Shown one piece after another: positions 8,356 through 16,979 of a stretch of 64,000 nt of DNA. The position numbers were made by a program, and so were the translations under genes. Positions within the stretch are counted from its first letter, which is position 1, and every line of letters starts with the position of its first letter. Under the pieces are notes generated by a model, which worked only from the letters and a program-made list of their open reading frames with translations, had not been told where the DNA came from and searched no databases. Source of the DNA: Acidobacteriales bacterium 59-55 (GTDB taxonomy: Bacteria > Acidobacteriota > Terriglobia > Terriglobales > Acidobacteriaceae); the NCBI GenBank assembly GCA_001897435.1, contig MKSV01000004.1:248001-312000 (forward strand). The letters run 5' to 3'.

Positions 8356-9309
8356 CTATTCTGCAAACGCTGCCGTGGCGGAACCCCAGAGCGCCTCGGC
8401 AGCAAGGCAGACCAGTGCGATCCAGTACATATCCGCGCCCAGAAGGTGCACGATCTGTATCCAGGTCGGAGCCAGCAGCAGAACATCCGCAATCCCAAGA
8501 ACAAACTGTAATCCCAGCAATCCCGCCACGACCCAGGCCAGTCGCGACCGTACCTTCATCACCAGCCAGACCACGCAAAGCAAGCCTACGACAGCAGCCG
8601 CAGGGTGAATCCACCGCATCCTCACCAGCAGCGGCGAGGTCGATGCAAAATCCGCAGCCAGACCTTCCAGCAGGCTCGGTGAGGGAAATAGCGTATCAGC
8701 CAGCGCCGCTACCGATCCCGTCGCTCCCACCGCGATGGTCGCGATCACGGCAATCCACGCAGGCAAGGCCAGGTTGCTGTGATCAGCGTTCGAATCAAGC
8801 CGTGGACTCTCGGATGCAGAGGCGCCGCCCAGCCACCATGCCGTCAGAGACAGCGCACCCAGGAACAGCATGGTGTTGGTGAAGTGAATCGACTGCATCA
8901 GCACACGCGCGGTCGAGATATTTTCGCCGACGAAGCCGCCTAAAACCAACGCCGCGCCCAGCAACGCCTCGGTCACAAGTAACAGCACGGATGCCACGGC
9001 GGCACGCCGCGCCCGATGCCCGCGGCCGACGGCATAGAAGACCCAGATCACCAGTCCAATCACCAGAACCGTGCTGATTCCCGACATTGAGCGATGGGCA
9101 AACTCGATGATTGTGGCCAGCCGCGGATGGTGAGGGAAGAAGTCGCCGTTGCACAGCGGCCAGTTGTCTCCGCATCCCGCGCCCGATCCCGTGGCGCGCA
9201 CCACCGCTCCCCAAAGGATGACCAGCACGTTATACGCAACGACGACCCACGCATAACTCACCAGCGCCTTCGGCACTCGCTTCCCTGTCGCAGCCGCAAC
9301 CGTAGCCAT
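8356..9309 (-). CDS. ctaA: Heme A synthase (COX15/CtaA family)
   Basis: Oxidises the C8 methyl of heme O to give heme A for cytochrome oxidase; an integral membrane protein. The 317 residues form about eight hydrophobic helices. Family residues seen are 'WGAVVRATGSGAGCGDNWPL' with the extracellular Cys pair (GCGDNWPLC), 'IEFAHRSMSG', 'SIHFTNTMLF', 'WIHPAAAVVGLL' and 'IQIVHLLGADMYWIAL', giving the four heme-ligand histidines in two pseudo-repeated helical bundles. No heme O synthase or oxidase subunit gene lies nearby in the window. Convergent with the small exported protein gene. Confidence 0.92.
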   Translation of the reverse strand: MATVAAATGKRVPKALVSYAWVVVAYNVLVILWGAVVRATGSGAGCGDNWPLCNGDFFPHHPRLATIIEFAHRSMSGISTVLVIGLVIWVFYAVGRGHRARRAAVASVLLLVTEALLGAALVLGGFVGENISTARVLMQSIHFTNTMLFLGALSLTAWWLGGASASESPRLDSNADHSNLALPAWIAVIATIAVGATGSVAALADTLFPSPSLLEGLAADFASTSPLLVRMRWIHPAAAVVGLLCVVWLVMKVRSRLAWVVAGLLGLQFVLGIADVLLLAPTWIQIVHLLGADMYWIALVCLAAEALWGSATAAFAE

Positions 9310-9351
9310 ACCCTCATTCTACGCAGCGCATCATTGACTGGGCGATATTCG

Positions 9352-10206
9352 TCAGCCCTTGGCCAACTCTCGGGCTCGCTGCGTGGCCCGCTTCACGGCT
9401 TTGATCAGCGTCACCCGCAAACCGCCCTCTTCCAGTTCCAGTATGCCGTCGACGGTGCATCCCGCTGGAGTCGTCACGGCGTCCTTCAGCAGGGCCGGAT
9501 GATATCCCGTTTCGAGCACCATCCTTGCCGATCCCAGCGTGGTCTGCGCCGCCAGCAGAGTGGCGACGTCGCGCGGCAGGCCCACGTTGACTCCCGCCTC
9601 GGCCAGCGCCTCGATAATGATGTAGAGAAACGCAGGTCCCGAGCCGGAGAGCCCGGTCACCGCGTCCATATGTTTTTCATCGACGACGACTGCACGCCCG
9701 ACGGTCTGAAAGATTCGCTGCGCGATGGCCATCTGTTCTTCCGAAGCGAAGCGGCCGGAACAGAGCGCCGTGATTCCCGCGCCCAGCATCGCCGGTGTGT
9801 TGGGCATCGCGCGAATGACGCCCAGGTCGTAGCCGGCGGCGTCCTCAATGCTGCGGGTGGTCACCGATGCCGCAAACGAGAGCACCAGCTTCTTTGCAGA
9901 GAGCGCCGGCTTGATCTGCTCAATGATGCCCGGAACCTGAATCGGCTTGACGCCGAGAAGGATGACATCCGCGTGCTGCGCCGCCGCCAGATTATCGGTC
10001 GTAACCTCGACCCCAAACTGTGCCGATAGCGCCAGCGCGCGATCCGGATGGTGCACGGTGGCGAAGATCTGGTCGGTAGCAACCAGATTATTCTTTAGAA
10101 AGGCCTGCAGGAGAATGCCGCCCATCTTGCCCGTGCCAAGAATCGCTACCCGCAACCCAGGCATCACCGGGGCCGGTGTCACAACTTCATACGTTTCGTC
10201 GCTCAT
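9352..10206 (-). CDS. proC: Pyrroline-5-carboxylate reductase
   Basis: Catalyses the last step of proline synthesis, reducing 1-pyrroline-5-carboxylate with NAD(P)H in the cytoplasm. The 284-residue length is typical. It has the N-terminal Rossmann motif 'VAILGTGKMGGILL' (about residues 19-32), 'VILLGVKPIQ', 'AMPNTPAMLGAGITAL', and the C-terminal dimer and substrate region 'VTGLSGSGPAFLYIIIEALA' and 'VTTPAGCTVDGILELEEGG'. It has its own ATG about 180 bases ahead of nothing else on its strand; the DUF885 gene upstream ends 42 bases before it, so some read-through is possible. Confidence 0.96.
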   Translation of the reverse strand: MSDETYEVVTPAPVMPGLRVAILGTGKMGGILLQAFLKNNLVATDQIFATVHHPDRALALSAQFGVEVTTDNLAAAQHADVILLGVKPIQVPGIIEQIKPALSAKKLVLSFAASVTTRSIEDAAGYDLGVIRAMPNTPAMLGAGITALCSGRFASEEQMAIAQRIFQTVGRAVVVDEKHMDAVTGLSGSGPAFLYIIIEALAEAGVNVGLPRDVATLLAAQTTLGSARMVLETGYHPALLKDAVTTPAGCTVDGILELEEGGLRVTLIKAVKRATQRARELAKG

Positions 10207-10248
10207 ATAAAAAGGCTACCAGACTACCTCTAATTGCATGTTGCCCGG

Positions 10249-12063
10249 TTACTTCTTCTGCGCAGCGATCCATTCGTTCACCCGCTGTTCGAGGATGTCC
10301 ATCGGCAGCGCGCCCGAGTCCAGAACCTCGTCGTGAAATGCCTTGATGTTGAACTTCGGTCCCAGCTCGGTCTTTGCCCGCTCCCTCAGTTGCAGAATCG
10401 TCAACTGTCCCATCTTGTAGCCTAGCGCCTGCGCCGGCCACGCGATGTAGCGATCCACTTCGGCCTGGATATTGGTGTCGTCCATCGCCGTATGCGCGTG
10501 GAAGTAGTCGATCATCTGCTGCCGCGTCCAGTGCTGCGAGTGGACGCCGGTATCGACCACCAGCCGGATCGCCCGCCAGATGTCCGCCTCCAGCCGCCCG
10601 TAGTCGCTGTAAGGGTCCTGGTAGAAGCCGATCTCCTTGCCCAGCCGCTCGCTGTAGAGCGCCCAGCCCTCGGTGTAAGCCGTGTAATAGGACTGCTTGC
10701 GAAACTCCGGCAGCCCGGTCAGCTCCTGCGCGATGGAGATTTGCAGATGGTGACCCGGAATCCCCTCGTGATACGACACTGCCTCGACCCCGGCCAGCGA
10801 CCGCTCGGCGAAGTTGTAGGTATTCACTTCGACCTTGCCTGGGCGTTTTCCATCCGCGCTCCCCTGATCGTAGACCGCCTCGGCCTGATCTTTGGCGATG
10901 AACGACGGCATCTCAACGACCTCTAGTTTGGCCTTGGGCAGCGTGCCGAACAGTTCCGGCAGCTTAGGCCGCATCCTGTCGATGTATCCCCGATAGGTAT
11001 CGAGCAATTGCTCCTTCGATGTCGGATGTTCCTTCGGATTGGCCTTAAGCGCCGCATTGAAGCTCTTGAGGTCGGCAAAGCCAAGCTTGTGCACAATCGC
11101 GAGCATCTCGGCCTCATCCCGCTTCACCTCGTCGAGCCCGATCTGGTGAATCTCCGCTGCCGTCTTGTTCAGCGTCGTGCTCTGCCGAATACGGAACGCA
11201 TAGTAAGCATCGCCGTCCGGCAGCGCCCAGACCCCCGGCTCCTTGCGACCGTTGGGCACATAGTCCACCTTCAGGAACTTGGCGAAGCGCTGGTACGAAG
11301 GCAGTACATCCGTGGCAATCGCGCTGAGAACTTCGCCCTTAATGCGCTTCTGTTCCGCCGCACTCACCGTTGCAGGGAATTTCTTCAGCGGCAGAGCGAA
11401 CGGGCTGTCTTCCGCCTTCTCATTCGCCAGCGTCTGCACCTGGACCAGCACCTTCTCTAACAGATATTCCGGCGGCATCCGATGCTCGTCGATTCCCATC
11501 TGCATGTTCGTCGTAATCTGCGAAAATGCCTTCGGCACCTTCTGCAACCGCGAGACATAATCGTCGTAGTCCTTCACCGAGTCGAACTGGAGATCGATGG
11601 GCATCTGCGCCAGGTCGGTATGGAAGCCGTAGAACTGGTTGACCGGCATCTCCCATTCTTTGAACTTCGCCGCTTCCTGATCGTCGATCAGCGACCTCAT
11701 CATCAACTCGGCCGACAGCTTCTCCTGGTCGGGCAGGCCGGTCGTGTCGATTGCTCCCAGCCTCAGGATGAATCCGTTCTCCCGTTGCAGCGTGGCATTG
11801 ACTGCCTTCACGGAGTAGTCCGTGAGCTGGTCGTTGTAGCGCTTGTCTCCCAGGTAAGAGGCATACTCGGGCGAGTGCTTCAGTTTGTCCTGCCAGATCT
11901 CGTCAAACAGCGCGTTCAATTCCTTGACACGGGCAGCGACCGGCTCGTTAGCCGCGGCGGCGGAAGGAAGCGGTACCGGCACAACCTGTGCTTCAGTTGG
12001 CCCCACACCTATGCAGCACATCAATGCCAGACCACCAGTCAACCCCAGCGAAATTCTGTTCAT
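10249..12063 (-). CDS. DUF885 family exported protein, putative zinc peptidase
   Basis: A 604-residue protein with a signal peptide (MNRISLGLTGGLALMCCIGV, cleavage near 'TEAQ'). It matches the DUF885 family, whose members are predicted metallopeptidases with a helical fold. Key residues are the zinc motif region 'YHEGIPGHHLQISIAQEL' (an HExxGHH form) and, further on, 'EGWALYSERLG', where the glutamate is the likely third ligand. It begins 15 bases after an AAA+ regulator-type gene and is probably in the same transcript. The substrate is unknown; export to the periplasm suggests peptide scavenging. Confidence 0.85.
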   Translation of the reverse strand: MNRISLGLTGGLALMCCIGVGPTEAQVVPVPLPSAAAANEPVAARVKELNALFDEIWQDKLKHSPEYASYLGDKRYNDQLTDYSVKAVNATLQRENGFILRLGAIDTTGLPDQEKLSAELMMRSLIDDQEAAKFKEWEMPVNQFYGFHTDLAQMPIDLQFDSVKDYDDYVSRLQKVPKAFSQITTNMQMGIDEHRMPPEYLLEKVLVQVQTLANEKAEDSPFALPLKKFPATVSAAEQKRIKGEVLSAIATDVLPSYQRFAKFLKVDYVPNGRKEPGVWALPDGDAYYAFRIRQSTTLNKTAAEIHQIGLDEVKRDEAEMLAIVHKLGFADLKSFNAALKANPKEHPTSKEQLLDTYRGYIDRMRPKLPELFGTLPKAKLEVVEMPSFIAKDQAEAVYDQGSADGKRPGKVEVNTYNFAERSLAGVEAVSYHEGIPGHHLQISIAQELTGLPEFRKQSYYTAYTEGWALYSERLGKEIGFYQDPYSDYGRLEADIWRAIRLVVDTGVHSQHWTRQQMIDYFHAHTAMDDTNIQAEVDRYIAWPAQALGYKMGQLTILQLRERAKTELGPKFNIKAFHDEVLDSGALPMDILEQRVNEWIAAQKK

Positions 12064-12078
12064 TCGGTCTCCAGATAC

Positions 12079-13065
12079 TCACTCGCCAGTGTAACTCCGC
12101 GTCCCCGCGCCTCCGGCAGAACAAGCACCCAGCATTCGATAAAGCGTCGACCGGCTGATCCCCAGCAGTTCCGCCGCACGCAGCTTGTTGCCCGCGCATC
12201 TTCTCAGAACCTCGAGCACGTGCTGCTCAACAACATCCTGCAACCGTGCCGTCTTCTGTCCGCCTCCGGGAATCGCGTTCCGATCCGCTGCTAAAGACAT
12301 GGCAAACTCGGGAAGCTCCCGCGCTTCGATCACGGAGCCACGGCATCGCGATACAGCCTCTCGGACCACGTCTTCCAACTCGCGAACATTGCCCGGCCAC
12401 CCATGCGATTGCAGCCTACCCATCGCGTCCTCGGCAATTGTCGCTATGCTCTTTCTCTGCTCTCGCGCGAATCGGGCGAGAAAGTGCGCCGCCAGTGCCG
12501 GGACATCCTCCCTCCGCTCCCGCAGCGGAGCCACCCCGATCTGCACCATCGCCAGCCGCTGATAAAGCTCCTGCCGAAACCCTCCCGCCGCGGCCAGGGC
12601 GCGCAGGTCGCGGCGCGTTGCGGCGATGATGCGCGGCCATCCTGTCTGCGGGGCGGCCGTCCCCTCGCGTGCCCATTCATGCCATCGCAAAATCTTTAGA
12701 AATTCATCCTGCGTCACCAGCGGCATCTCGCCGATCTCATGAAAGAACAATGTGCCTTGCCGGGCAATCTTCATCAGGGAGTCGATCCGGTTGCCCTCGG
12801 CCGACACGACAAAAGGCCCGTCCGTACCGGAACTCGTCCGGTGCAGGGCTCGCGCCACCGTCTCTTTGCCTGCGCCGCTCTCCCCGTGTACCAGCACGCT
12901 GCGAAAATGCGGCCCAATCCTGCGAACCTGCAATCGCAGCCGCTTCATCGCCGCGCTGTCGCCGACCATCTCCTGTTCCCTTGGAGAGCAAGGCAGATCC
13001 AACTCTCCCTTAAATTCGACGAAAGGAGCAGGGCGAGAGGAAGGAATGTGGCTGAAGGTCACCAT
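12079..13065 (-). CDS. AAA+ bacterial enhancer-binding-like regulator with Fis-type HTH, lacking GAFTGA
   Basis: A 328-residue protein with a central AAA+ domain and a C-terminal Fis-type helix-turn-helix ('KLRAAELLGISRSTLYRML'). Walker A is 'GESGAGKE' (about 61-68) and the sensor/arginine-finger region 'FRQELYQRLAMVQIGVAPLR' and 'WPGNVRELEDVVREA' are good. Two features are abnormal: the GAFTGA sigma-54 loop is missing, with 'GPFVVSAEGNRIDSL' in its place, and Walker B reads LFFHEIGEM, with His instead of the Asp of LFLDE. No N-terminal receiver or GAF domain is present. ATG 13065 is preferred because AAGGGA precedes it by six bases. It may act with sigma-70 as a repressor or activator, as TyrR-like proteins do; it probably influences the DUF885 gene 15 bases downstream. 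Confidence 0.8.
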   Translation of the reverse strand: MVTFSHIPSSRPAPFVEFKGELDLPCSPREQEMVGDSAAMKRLRLQVRRIGPHFRSVLVHGESGAGKETVARALHRTSSGTDGPFVVSAEGNRIDSLMKIARQGTLFFHEIGEMPLVTQDEFLKILRWHEWAREGTAAPQTGWPRIIAATRRDLRALAAAGGFRQELYQRLAMVQIGVAPLRERREDVPALAAHFLARFAREQRKSIATIAEDAMGRLQSHGWPGNVRELEDVVREAVSRCRGSVIEARELPEFAMSLAADRNAIPGGGQKTARLQDVVEQHVLEVLRRCAGNKLRAAELLGISRSTLYRMLGACSAGGAGTRSYTGE

Positions 13066-13115
13066 GGTTAATCCCTTCATCGGCAGGGATCGCCTTCAGA
13101 TGAGCCGGTTCAGCG

Positions 13116-13150
13116 CAAAAAAGCCGAACGCCGCAAAGCGGCATTCGGCT
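13116..13150 (-). terminator. Intrinsic terminator of the bacilliredoxin gene
   Basis: On the minus strand a 13-base stem (one non-complementary pair) with a three-base loop is followed directly by six T residues. It ends transcription from the bacilliredoxin gene before the regulator gene. Confidence 0.88.
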
Positions 13151-13180
13151 CTTGATACGCGAAAACGAATTGAAGCAGTC

Positions 13181-13606
13181 CTAAGCGGTCGTGGACGCGC
13201 AGTAGGTATCAAAGGCGCGGGTCAACTCCTGTGCAATCGCCGGTGCCGTCGAGGTCTCAATTGCCGACCGCTGCATCAGGTACACCAGTTGTCCATCGCG
13301 CAGGATCGCAATCGCCGGCGAGGTCGGAGGGTGGCCGCCAAAGTAGGTTCGAGCCTTCTCTGTCGCTTCGACGTCCTGGCCCGCGAAGACTGCCACCGCA
13401 TGGTCAGGCTTGGTGCCATGTTGCAGCGCCAGCCGAACCCCGGGGCGCATCTTTCCCGCCGCGCATCCGCAGATCGAGTTCACTACGACCATCGTCGTTC
13501 CCTTTTGCGCCACAGCGGCGTCCACTTCAGCCGCGCTGCGAGCCTCCGTCACGCCTGCGCGGGTCAGTTCCTCGCGCATAGGGATCACCATAATCTCTGG
13601 ATACAT
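13181..13606 (-). CDS. BrxA/BrxB family bacilliredoxin (YphP/YqiW, DUF1094)
   Basis: A 141-residue thioredoxin-fold protein that removes bacillithiol-type mixed disulfides in the species studied. The family motif is 'VVVNSICGCAAGKMRPGV', with the active CGC (CxC) pair, followed by 'HAVAVFAGQDVEATEKARTY' and 'PPTSPAIAILRDGQLVYLMQ'. The start MYPEIMVIPMREELTRAG matches family N-termini and has AAGGAG six bases upstream. A longer frame upstream has atypical composition and was not used. A strong terminator follows. Whether this organism makes bacillithiol cannot be seen here. Confidence 0.92.
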   Translation of the reverse strand: MYPEIMVIPMREELTRAGVTEARSAAEVDAAVAQKGTTMVVVNSICGCAAGKMRPGVRLALQHGTKPDHAVAVFAGQDVEATEKARTYFGGHPPTSPAIAILRDGQLVYLMQRSAIETSTAPAIAQELTRAFDTYCASTTA

Positions 13607-13709
13607 GAGCATCTCCTTGAGGCGGCCAAAACAGCCGCCTGAATCGATTGTACGGTCTTGCCCCTCGCCGCGCCAGTCCCCTGGCCGCCGGTGTTGTACC
13701 CTCAAAGCC

Positions 13710-14774
13710 GTGCAGACTCCCACCATCCGCGTCCAGGAGCAGGTTGTCCTCGCCCCCTACACGACCCTCCGCATCGGCGGCCCGGCCCGCTATTTTTGCG
13801 AGGTTGCCGGCGAAGGCGAGCTTCTCGAAGCCGTTCAATATGCCCGCCGGAACAGTCTCAAAGTCTTCGTTCTTGGCGGAGGCAGCAACCTGCTCATCGG
13901 CGACGAAGGCTTCGACGGCCTGGTCATCCGCATCGCCATCGACGACCCCATAAAAGCCACTCCCGACGGCGCTTTCGTCGACTACACCGCCAGCGCCGGA
14001 AGCGAATGGAATGCCTTTGTCCTTCACGTCTGTGAACAGGGGATCAGCGGCGTCGAGTGCCTCGCCGGAATTCCCGGCTCCATCGGCGGCACCCCGGTGC
14101 AGAACGTCGGAGCCTACGGGCAGGAGGTCGCCGGCACTATCGCCGCCGTCCGCGCCTTCGATCTCGAAGCGGACGCCTTTGTGACCCTCGCTCACGATCA
14201 ATGCGATTTTGCCTATCGCCGCAGCATCTTCAACACCACCCGCCGCAATCGCTATATCGTCACCGCCGTTACCTTCCGCTTCGATCCGGCAGCCAGGCCC
14301 AGCCTCGCCTATGCCGACCTCGAACGCCACTTCTCCGATCGGGACGCGGAGACTCCTCCAACGCCGCTCGATGTCTATCACGCCGTCCGTGCCATCCGTC
14401 ACCGCAAAGGCATGTTGATCGTCGAGGGCGAAGCCGACTGCCGCAGCGCCGGGTCCTTCTTCAAAAATCCCGTCGTCGCTCCTCTCGTGCTTCCGCAGAT
14501 CGCTTCCAGCCTGCAAATCGCCGCCGCCGACATTCCCCATTGGCCCGCCGCCGATGGCCTCATCAAGCTGCCCGCCGCCTGGCTGCTTGAAAAGGCAGGA
14601 TTTACTAAGGGCTTCACCATGGGCCGCGCTGGAATCTCCTCCCGCCACACGCTCGCGCTCATCAATCGTGGCCACGCTACCGCAGCCGATGTCGTTGAAC
14701 TGCGCGACGCGATTCGCGGCGAAGTCCTGAATCGCTTCGGAATCCAGCTCGAACAGGAGCCCGTTATCCCATAA
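13710..14774 (+). CDS. murB: UDP-N-acetylenolpyruvoylglucosamine reductase
   Basis: Reduces UDP-GlcNAc-enolpyruvate to UDP-MurNAc with NADPH and FAD, the second committed step of peptidoglycan synthesis. From a GTG the protein is 354 residues, near the 342 of the E. coli type I enzyme. The FAD domain is clear: 'YTTLRIGGPARYFCEV', 'FVLGGGSNLLIGDEGFDGLV', 'GIPGSIGGTPVQNVGAYGQE'. Catalytic areas are 'FAYRRSIFN' (Tyr-Arg), 'SAGSFFKNPVV' (catalytic Ser) and the C-terminal Glu in 'QLEQEPVIP'. The longer frame upstream overlaps the divergent bacilliredoxin gene and is spurious. No strong Shine-Dalgarno precedes the GTG, so the exact start is open. Confidence 0.94.
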   Translation: MQTPTIRVQEQVVLAPYTTLRIGGPARYFCEVAGEGELLEAVQYARRNSLKVFVLGGGSNLLIGDEGFDGLVIRIAIDDPIKATPDGAFVDYTASAGSEWNAFVLHVCEQGISGVECLAGIPGSIGGTPVQNVGAYGQEVAGTIAAVRAFDLEADAFVTLAHDQCDFAYRRSIFNTTRRNRYIVTAVTFRFDPAARPSLAYADLERHFSDRDAETPPTPLDVYHAVRAIRHRKGMLIVEGEADCRSAGSFFKNPVVAPLVLPQIASSLQIAAADIPHWPAADGLIKLPAAWLLEKAGFTKGFTMGRAGISSRHTLALINRGHATAADVVELRDAIRGEVLNRFGIQLEQEPVIP

Positions 14775-14845
14775 ATCGCCGGGGTTCGTGTCGTTTACGC
14801 TGTCCTCCCGAGCCGATACAGAAATTGTTCTCGATCATGCCTCAT

Positions 14846-14876
14846 TTGCCTGCCTGTATCGTCGACCTCTTATACT
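14846..14876 (+). promoter_or_regulatory. Candidate sigma-70 promoter for the uronate genes
   Basis: TTGCCT and TTATAC/TATACT hexamers are 18-19 bases apart, about 30 bases ahead of the kduI ATG, which has its own GGGAGAG ribosome site. Read by eye only. Confidence 0.4.
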
Positions 14877-14907
14877 GAACTGGAGATAAACCACAGGGAG
14901 AGATGCG

Positions 14908-15738
14908 ATGAGGTTGTATCAGATGGCGGATGCGGTTCGGTATGAGCTGATGAATACCGAAGATTTGCGCGACACGTTTTTGCTGGAAGGCATGTTCCAG
15001 CCCGGCGAAATAGAGTTTGCCTATGTAGACCTCGACCGCACCGTAATCGGGTCGGCGGTGCCCACAAAGAGCCCGCTCAAGCTGGTAACCGAGCCGGAGC
15101 TTCGCGCCGACTATTTTCTGGAGCGCCGCGAACTCGGCGTCCTGAACGTTGGCGGCCCCGGATCGGTCATCGCGGGCGGCAAGACCTTCGACCTCGACAA
15201 ACTCGATTGTGTCTACGTGGGCCGCGGTACCAAAGAGGTCTCCTTTACCAGTAAAGACGCCGCCAACCCGGCTTACTTCTATATTCTCAGCTATCCCGCC
15301 CACGCCGAGTATCCCACGGCGATGGTCAAGTTTGCCGATCTGAAGGGCCTCGAACTCGGCAGCGTCGAGACCTGCAACAAGCGCACGATCTATAAAGCCA
15401 TCTACAAAGAGGGCCTCAAGAGCTGCCAACTGGTCATGGGCTTCACCTTGCTTGCCAACGGCAGCAACTGGAACACCATGCCTGCGCATACGCACATGCG
15501 CCGCAGCGAGGTCTACTTCTACTTCGACGTGGAGCCGGCGCATCGCGTCTTTCACTTGATGGGACCGCCGGAGGCTACCAGCCATCTGGTTGTCGCGGAC
15601 AAGGAAGTCGTCGTCTCCCCCGGCTGGTCCATCCACGCCGGCGTCGGCACCAAAAACTACGGCTTCTGCTGGGGCATGGGTGGAGAAAACCAGGCGTACG
15701 ACGACATGGATCCCGTAACCATCGCAGATTTGAAATAG
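14908..15738 (+). CDS. kduI: 5-dehydro-4-deoxy-D-glucuronate isomerase
   Basis: Converts 5-keto-4-deoxyuronate, released from pectin and other uronates, to 3-deoxy-D-glycero-2,5-hexodiulosonate. At 276 residues it matches the bicupin KduI family. The N-terminal 'YQMADAVRYELMNTEDLRDT' and 'RRELGVLNVGGPGSVI' are typical. The metal site is seen in 'MPAHTHMRRSEVYFYFDV' (two His and a Glu) and 'SPGWSIHAGVGTKNYGF' (fourth ligand His). GGGAGAG precedes the ATG. The next gene, a PfkB sugar kinase, starts 12 bases after its stop, so they are one operon feeding the KDG/KDPG route completed by the aldolase further on. Confidence 0.96.
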   Translation: MRLYQMADAVRYELMNTEDLRDTFLLEGMFQPGEIEFAYVDLDRTVIGSAVPTKSPLKLVTEPELRADYFLERRELGVLNVGGPGSVIAGGKTFDLDKLDCVYVGRGTKEVSFTSKDAANPAYFYILSYPAHAEYPTAMVKFADLKGLELGSVETCNKRTIYKAIYKEGLKSCQLVMGFTLLANGSNWNTMPAHTHMRRSEVYFYFDVEPAHRVFHLMGPPEATSHLVVADKEVVVSPGWSIHAGVGTKNYGFCWGMGGENQAYDDMDPVTIADLK

Positions 15739-15750
15739 GAGTTTAAGGAA

Positions 15751-16869
15751 ATGGCGGCAGGGAAGTCTGGCAACAGCCTCGTCCTTCGTTCGAAGGAGGA
15801 GTGTAAATGGGATCTCGTAAGCCTGGGCGAAGTGATGCTCCGTCTCGATCCCGGCGATGTGCGCGTGGCGACAGCGCGGCAGTTCAACGTGTGGGAGGGC
15901 GGCGGCGAGTACAACGTCGCTCGCGGCCTGCGCCGCTGCTTTGGCCTCAAGACAGCGATTGTCACTGCGCTGGCCGATAACCCCGTGGGTCGTCTGCTCG
16001 AAGATCTGATGCTGCAGGGCGGCGTCGATCAGTCGCACGTCCTCTGGACCAGGTACGACGGCGTCGGCCGCACCACGCGCAACGGGTTGAACTTCACCGA
16101 GCGCGGTTTCGGTGTTCGCGCCGCGCTGGGATGTTCGGATCGCGGCAACACTGCCGTCAGTCAGTTGAGGCCCGGCCAGATCGACTGGGACGAGATCTTC
16201 GGCAAGGAGGGCGCCCGCTGGCTTCACACCGGCGGCATCTTCTGCGCCTTGAGCGAGAGCACCCCCGAGGTTGCCAGGGAAGCGATGGCGGCCGCGCGCA
16301 AGCATGGCACCATCATCAGCTACGACCTCAACTATCGGGACTCCTTGTGGAAGTCGATCGGCGGCAAAGAGAAAGCAACGGCCGTCAACCGCGAACTCGC
16401 CTCCTATGTCGATGTCATGATCGGCAATGAAGAGGACTTCACGGCGGCTCTCGGCTTCGAGGTCGAGGGCACGGGTGACAACCTCGCCGAACTCGACACC
16501 GGCAGCTTCCGCCGCATGATCGAGAAAGCCGTCACTACCTTCCCCAACTTTAAAGCCGTAGGCACAACGCTCCGCCATGCCAAAACGGCCAGCGTCAACG
16601 ACTGGGGCGCGGTCTGCTACTACGAAGGAGAATTTCACGAAGCCAGGCCAATGCCCGATCTCGAGATCTTCGACCGCGTCGGCGGCGGCGACTCCTTCGC
16701 CTCCGGCCTGATCTACGGCTTCCTCAATGAAAAGGGAGCTGACTGGGCGGTCAACTGCGGCTGCGCTCACGGCGCGCTCGCCATGACCACCCCGGGCGAT
16801 ACCACCATGGCCACCTTCGACGAGGTCCAGCGCATCATGAAGGGCGGCGGCGCAAGAGTACAACGGTAA
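15751..16869 (+). CDS. PfkB-family sugar kinase, probably 2-keto-3-deoxygluconate kinase
   Basis: A 372-residue ribokinase-fold kinase. It has 'SLGEVMLRLDPGD' at the start, the substrate loop 'VWEGGGEYNVARGLRRCFGL', and the PfkB signature with the catalytic Asp in 'DRVGGGDSFASGLIYGF'. Family members phosphorylate KDG, fructose or other sugars with ATP. Position in an operon with kduI and upstream of KDPG aldolase argues for KDG as substrate. At 372 residues it is longer than the 310-residue classical KdgK, with an N-terminal extension of about 20 residues and an insert near residues 230-260. Substrate assignment is therefore inference. Confidence 0.85.
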   Translation: MAAGKSGNSLVLRSKEECKWDLVSLGEVMLRLDPGDVRVATARQFNVWEGGGEYNVARGLRRCFGLKTAIVTALADNPVGRLLEDLMLQGGVDQSHVLWTRYDGVGRTTRNGLNFTERGFGVRAALGCSDRGNTAVSQLRPGQIDWDEIFGKEGARWLHTGGIFCALSESTPEVAREAMAAARKHGTIISYDLNYRDSLWKSIGGKEKATAVNRELASYVDVMIGNEEDFTAALGFEVEGTGDNLAELDTGSFRRMIEKAVTTFPNFKAVGTTLRHAKTASVNDWGAVCYYEGEFHEARPMPDLEIFDRVGGGDSFASGLIYGFLNEKGADWAVNCGCAHGALAMTTPGDTTMATFDEVQRIMKGGGARVQR

Positions 16870-16902
16870 GAAATCTTACCCTCGCACGTTTCAAGTGGTT
16901 GC

Positions 16903-16949
16903 TTGTTTTATGCCGTCATCCTGAACGGAAGTGAAGGACCCCCGCATTT
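16903..16949 (+). repeat. Left inverted repeat copy (GTCATCCTGAACG-type dispersed repeat)
   Basis: Carries TTGTTTT, CCGTCATCCTGAACG, AAGTGAAGGACCCCCG and ATTT. It is the reverse complement of the copy after the GIY-YIG gene, with one extra G and a few substitutions. Confidence 0.8.
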
Positions 16950-16979
16950 GCCGTTGTCTGTTTTACCAGAGATGACTCA

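Noticed and set aside
13527..14675. Minus-strand frame opposite murB
   Set aside because: Gly/Ala/Asp-rich shadow; MurB motifs are complete on the plus strand.
14842..16863. Open frame of about 670 codons on the minus strand across kduI and the sugar kinase
   Set aside because: It lies antisense to two clear enzyme genes, and its product is of Ala/Gly/Val/Asp composition without domains, as expected for a shadow of GC-rich codons.
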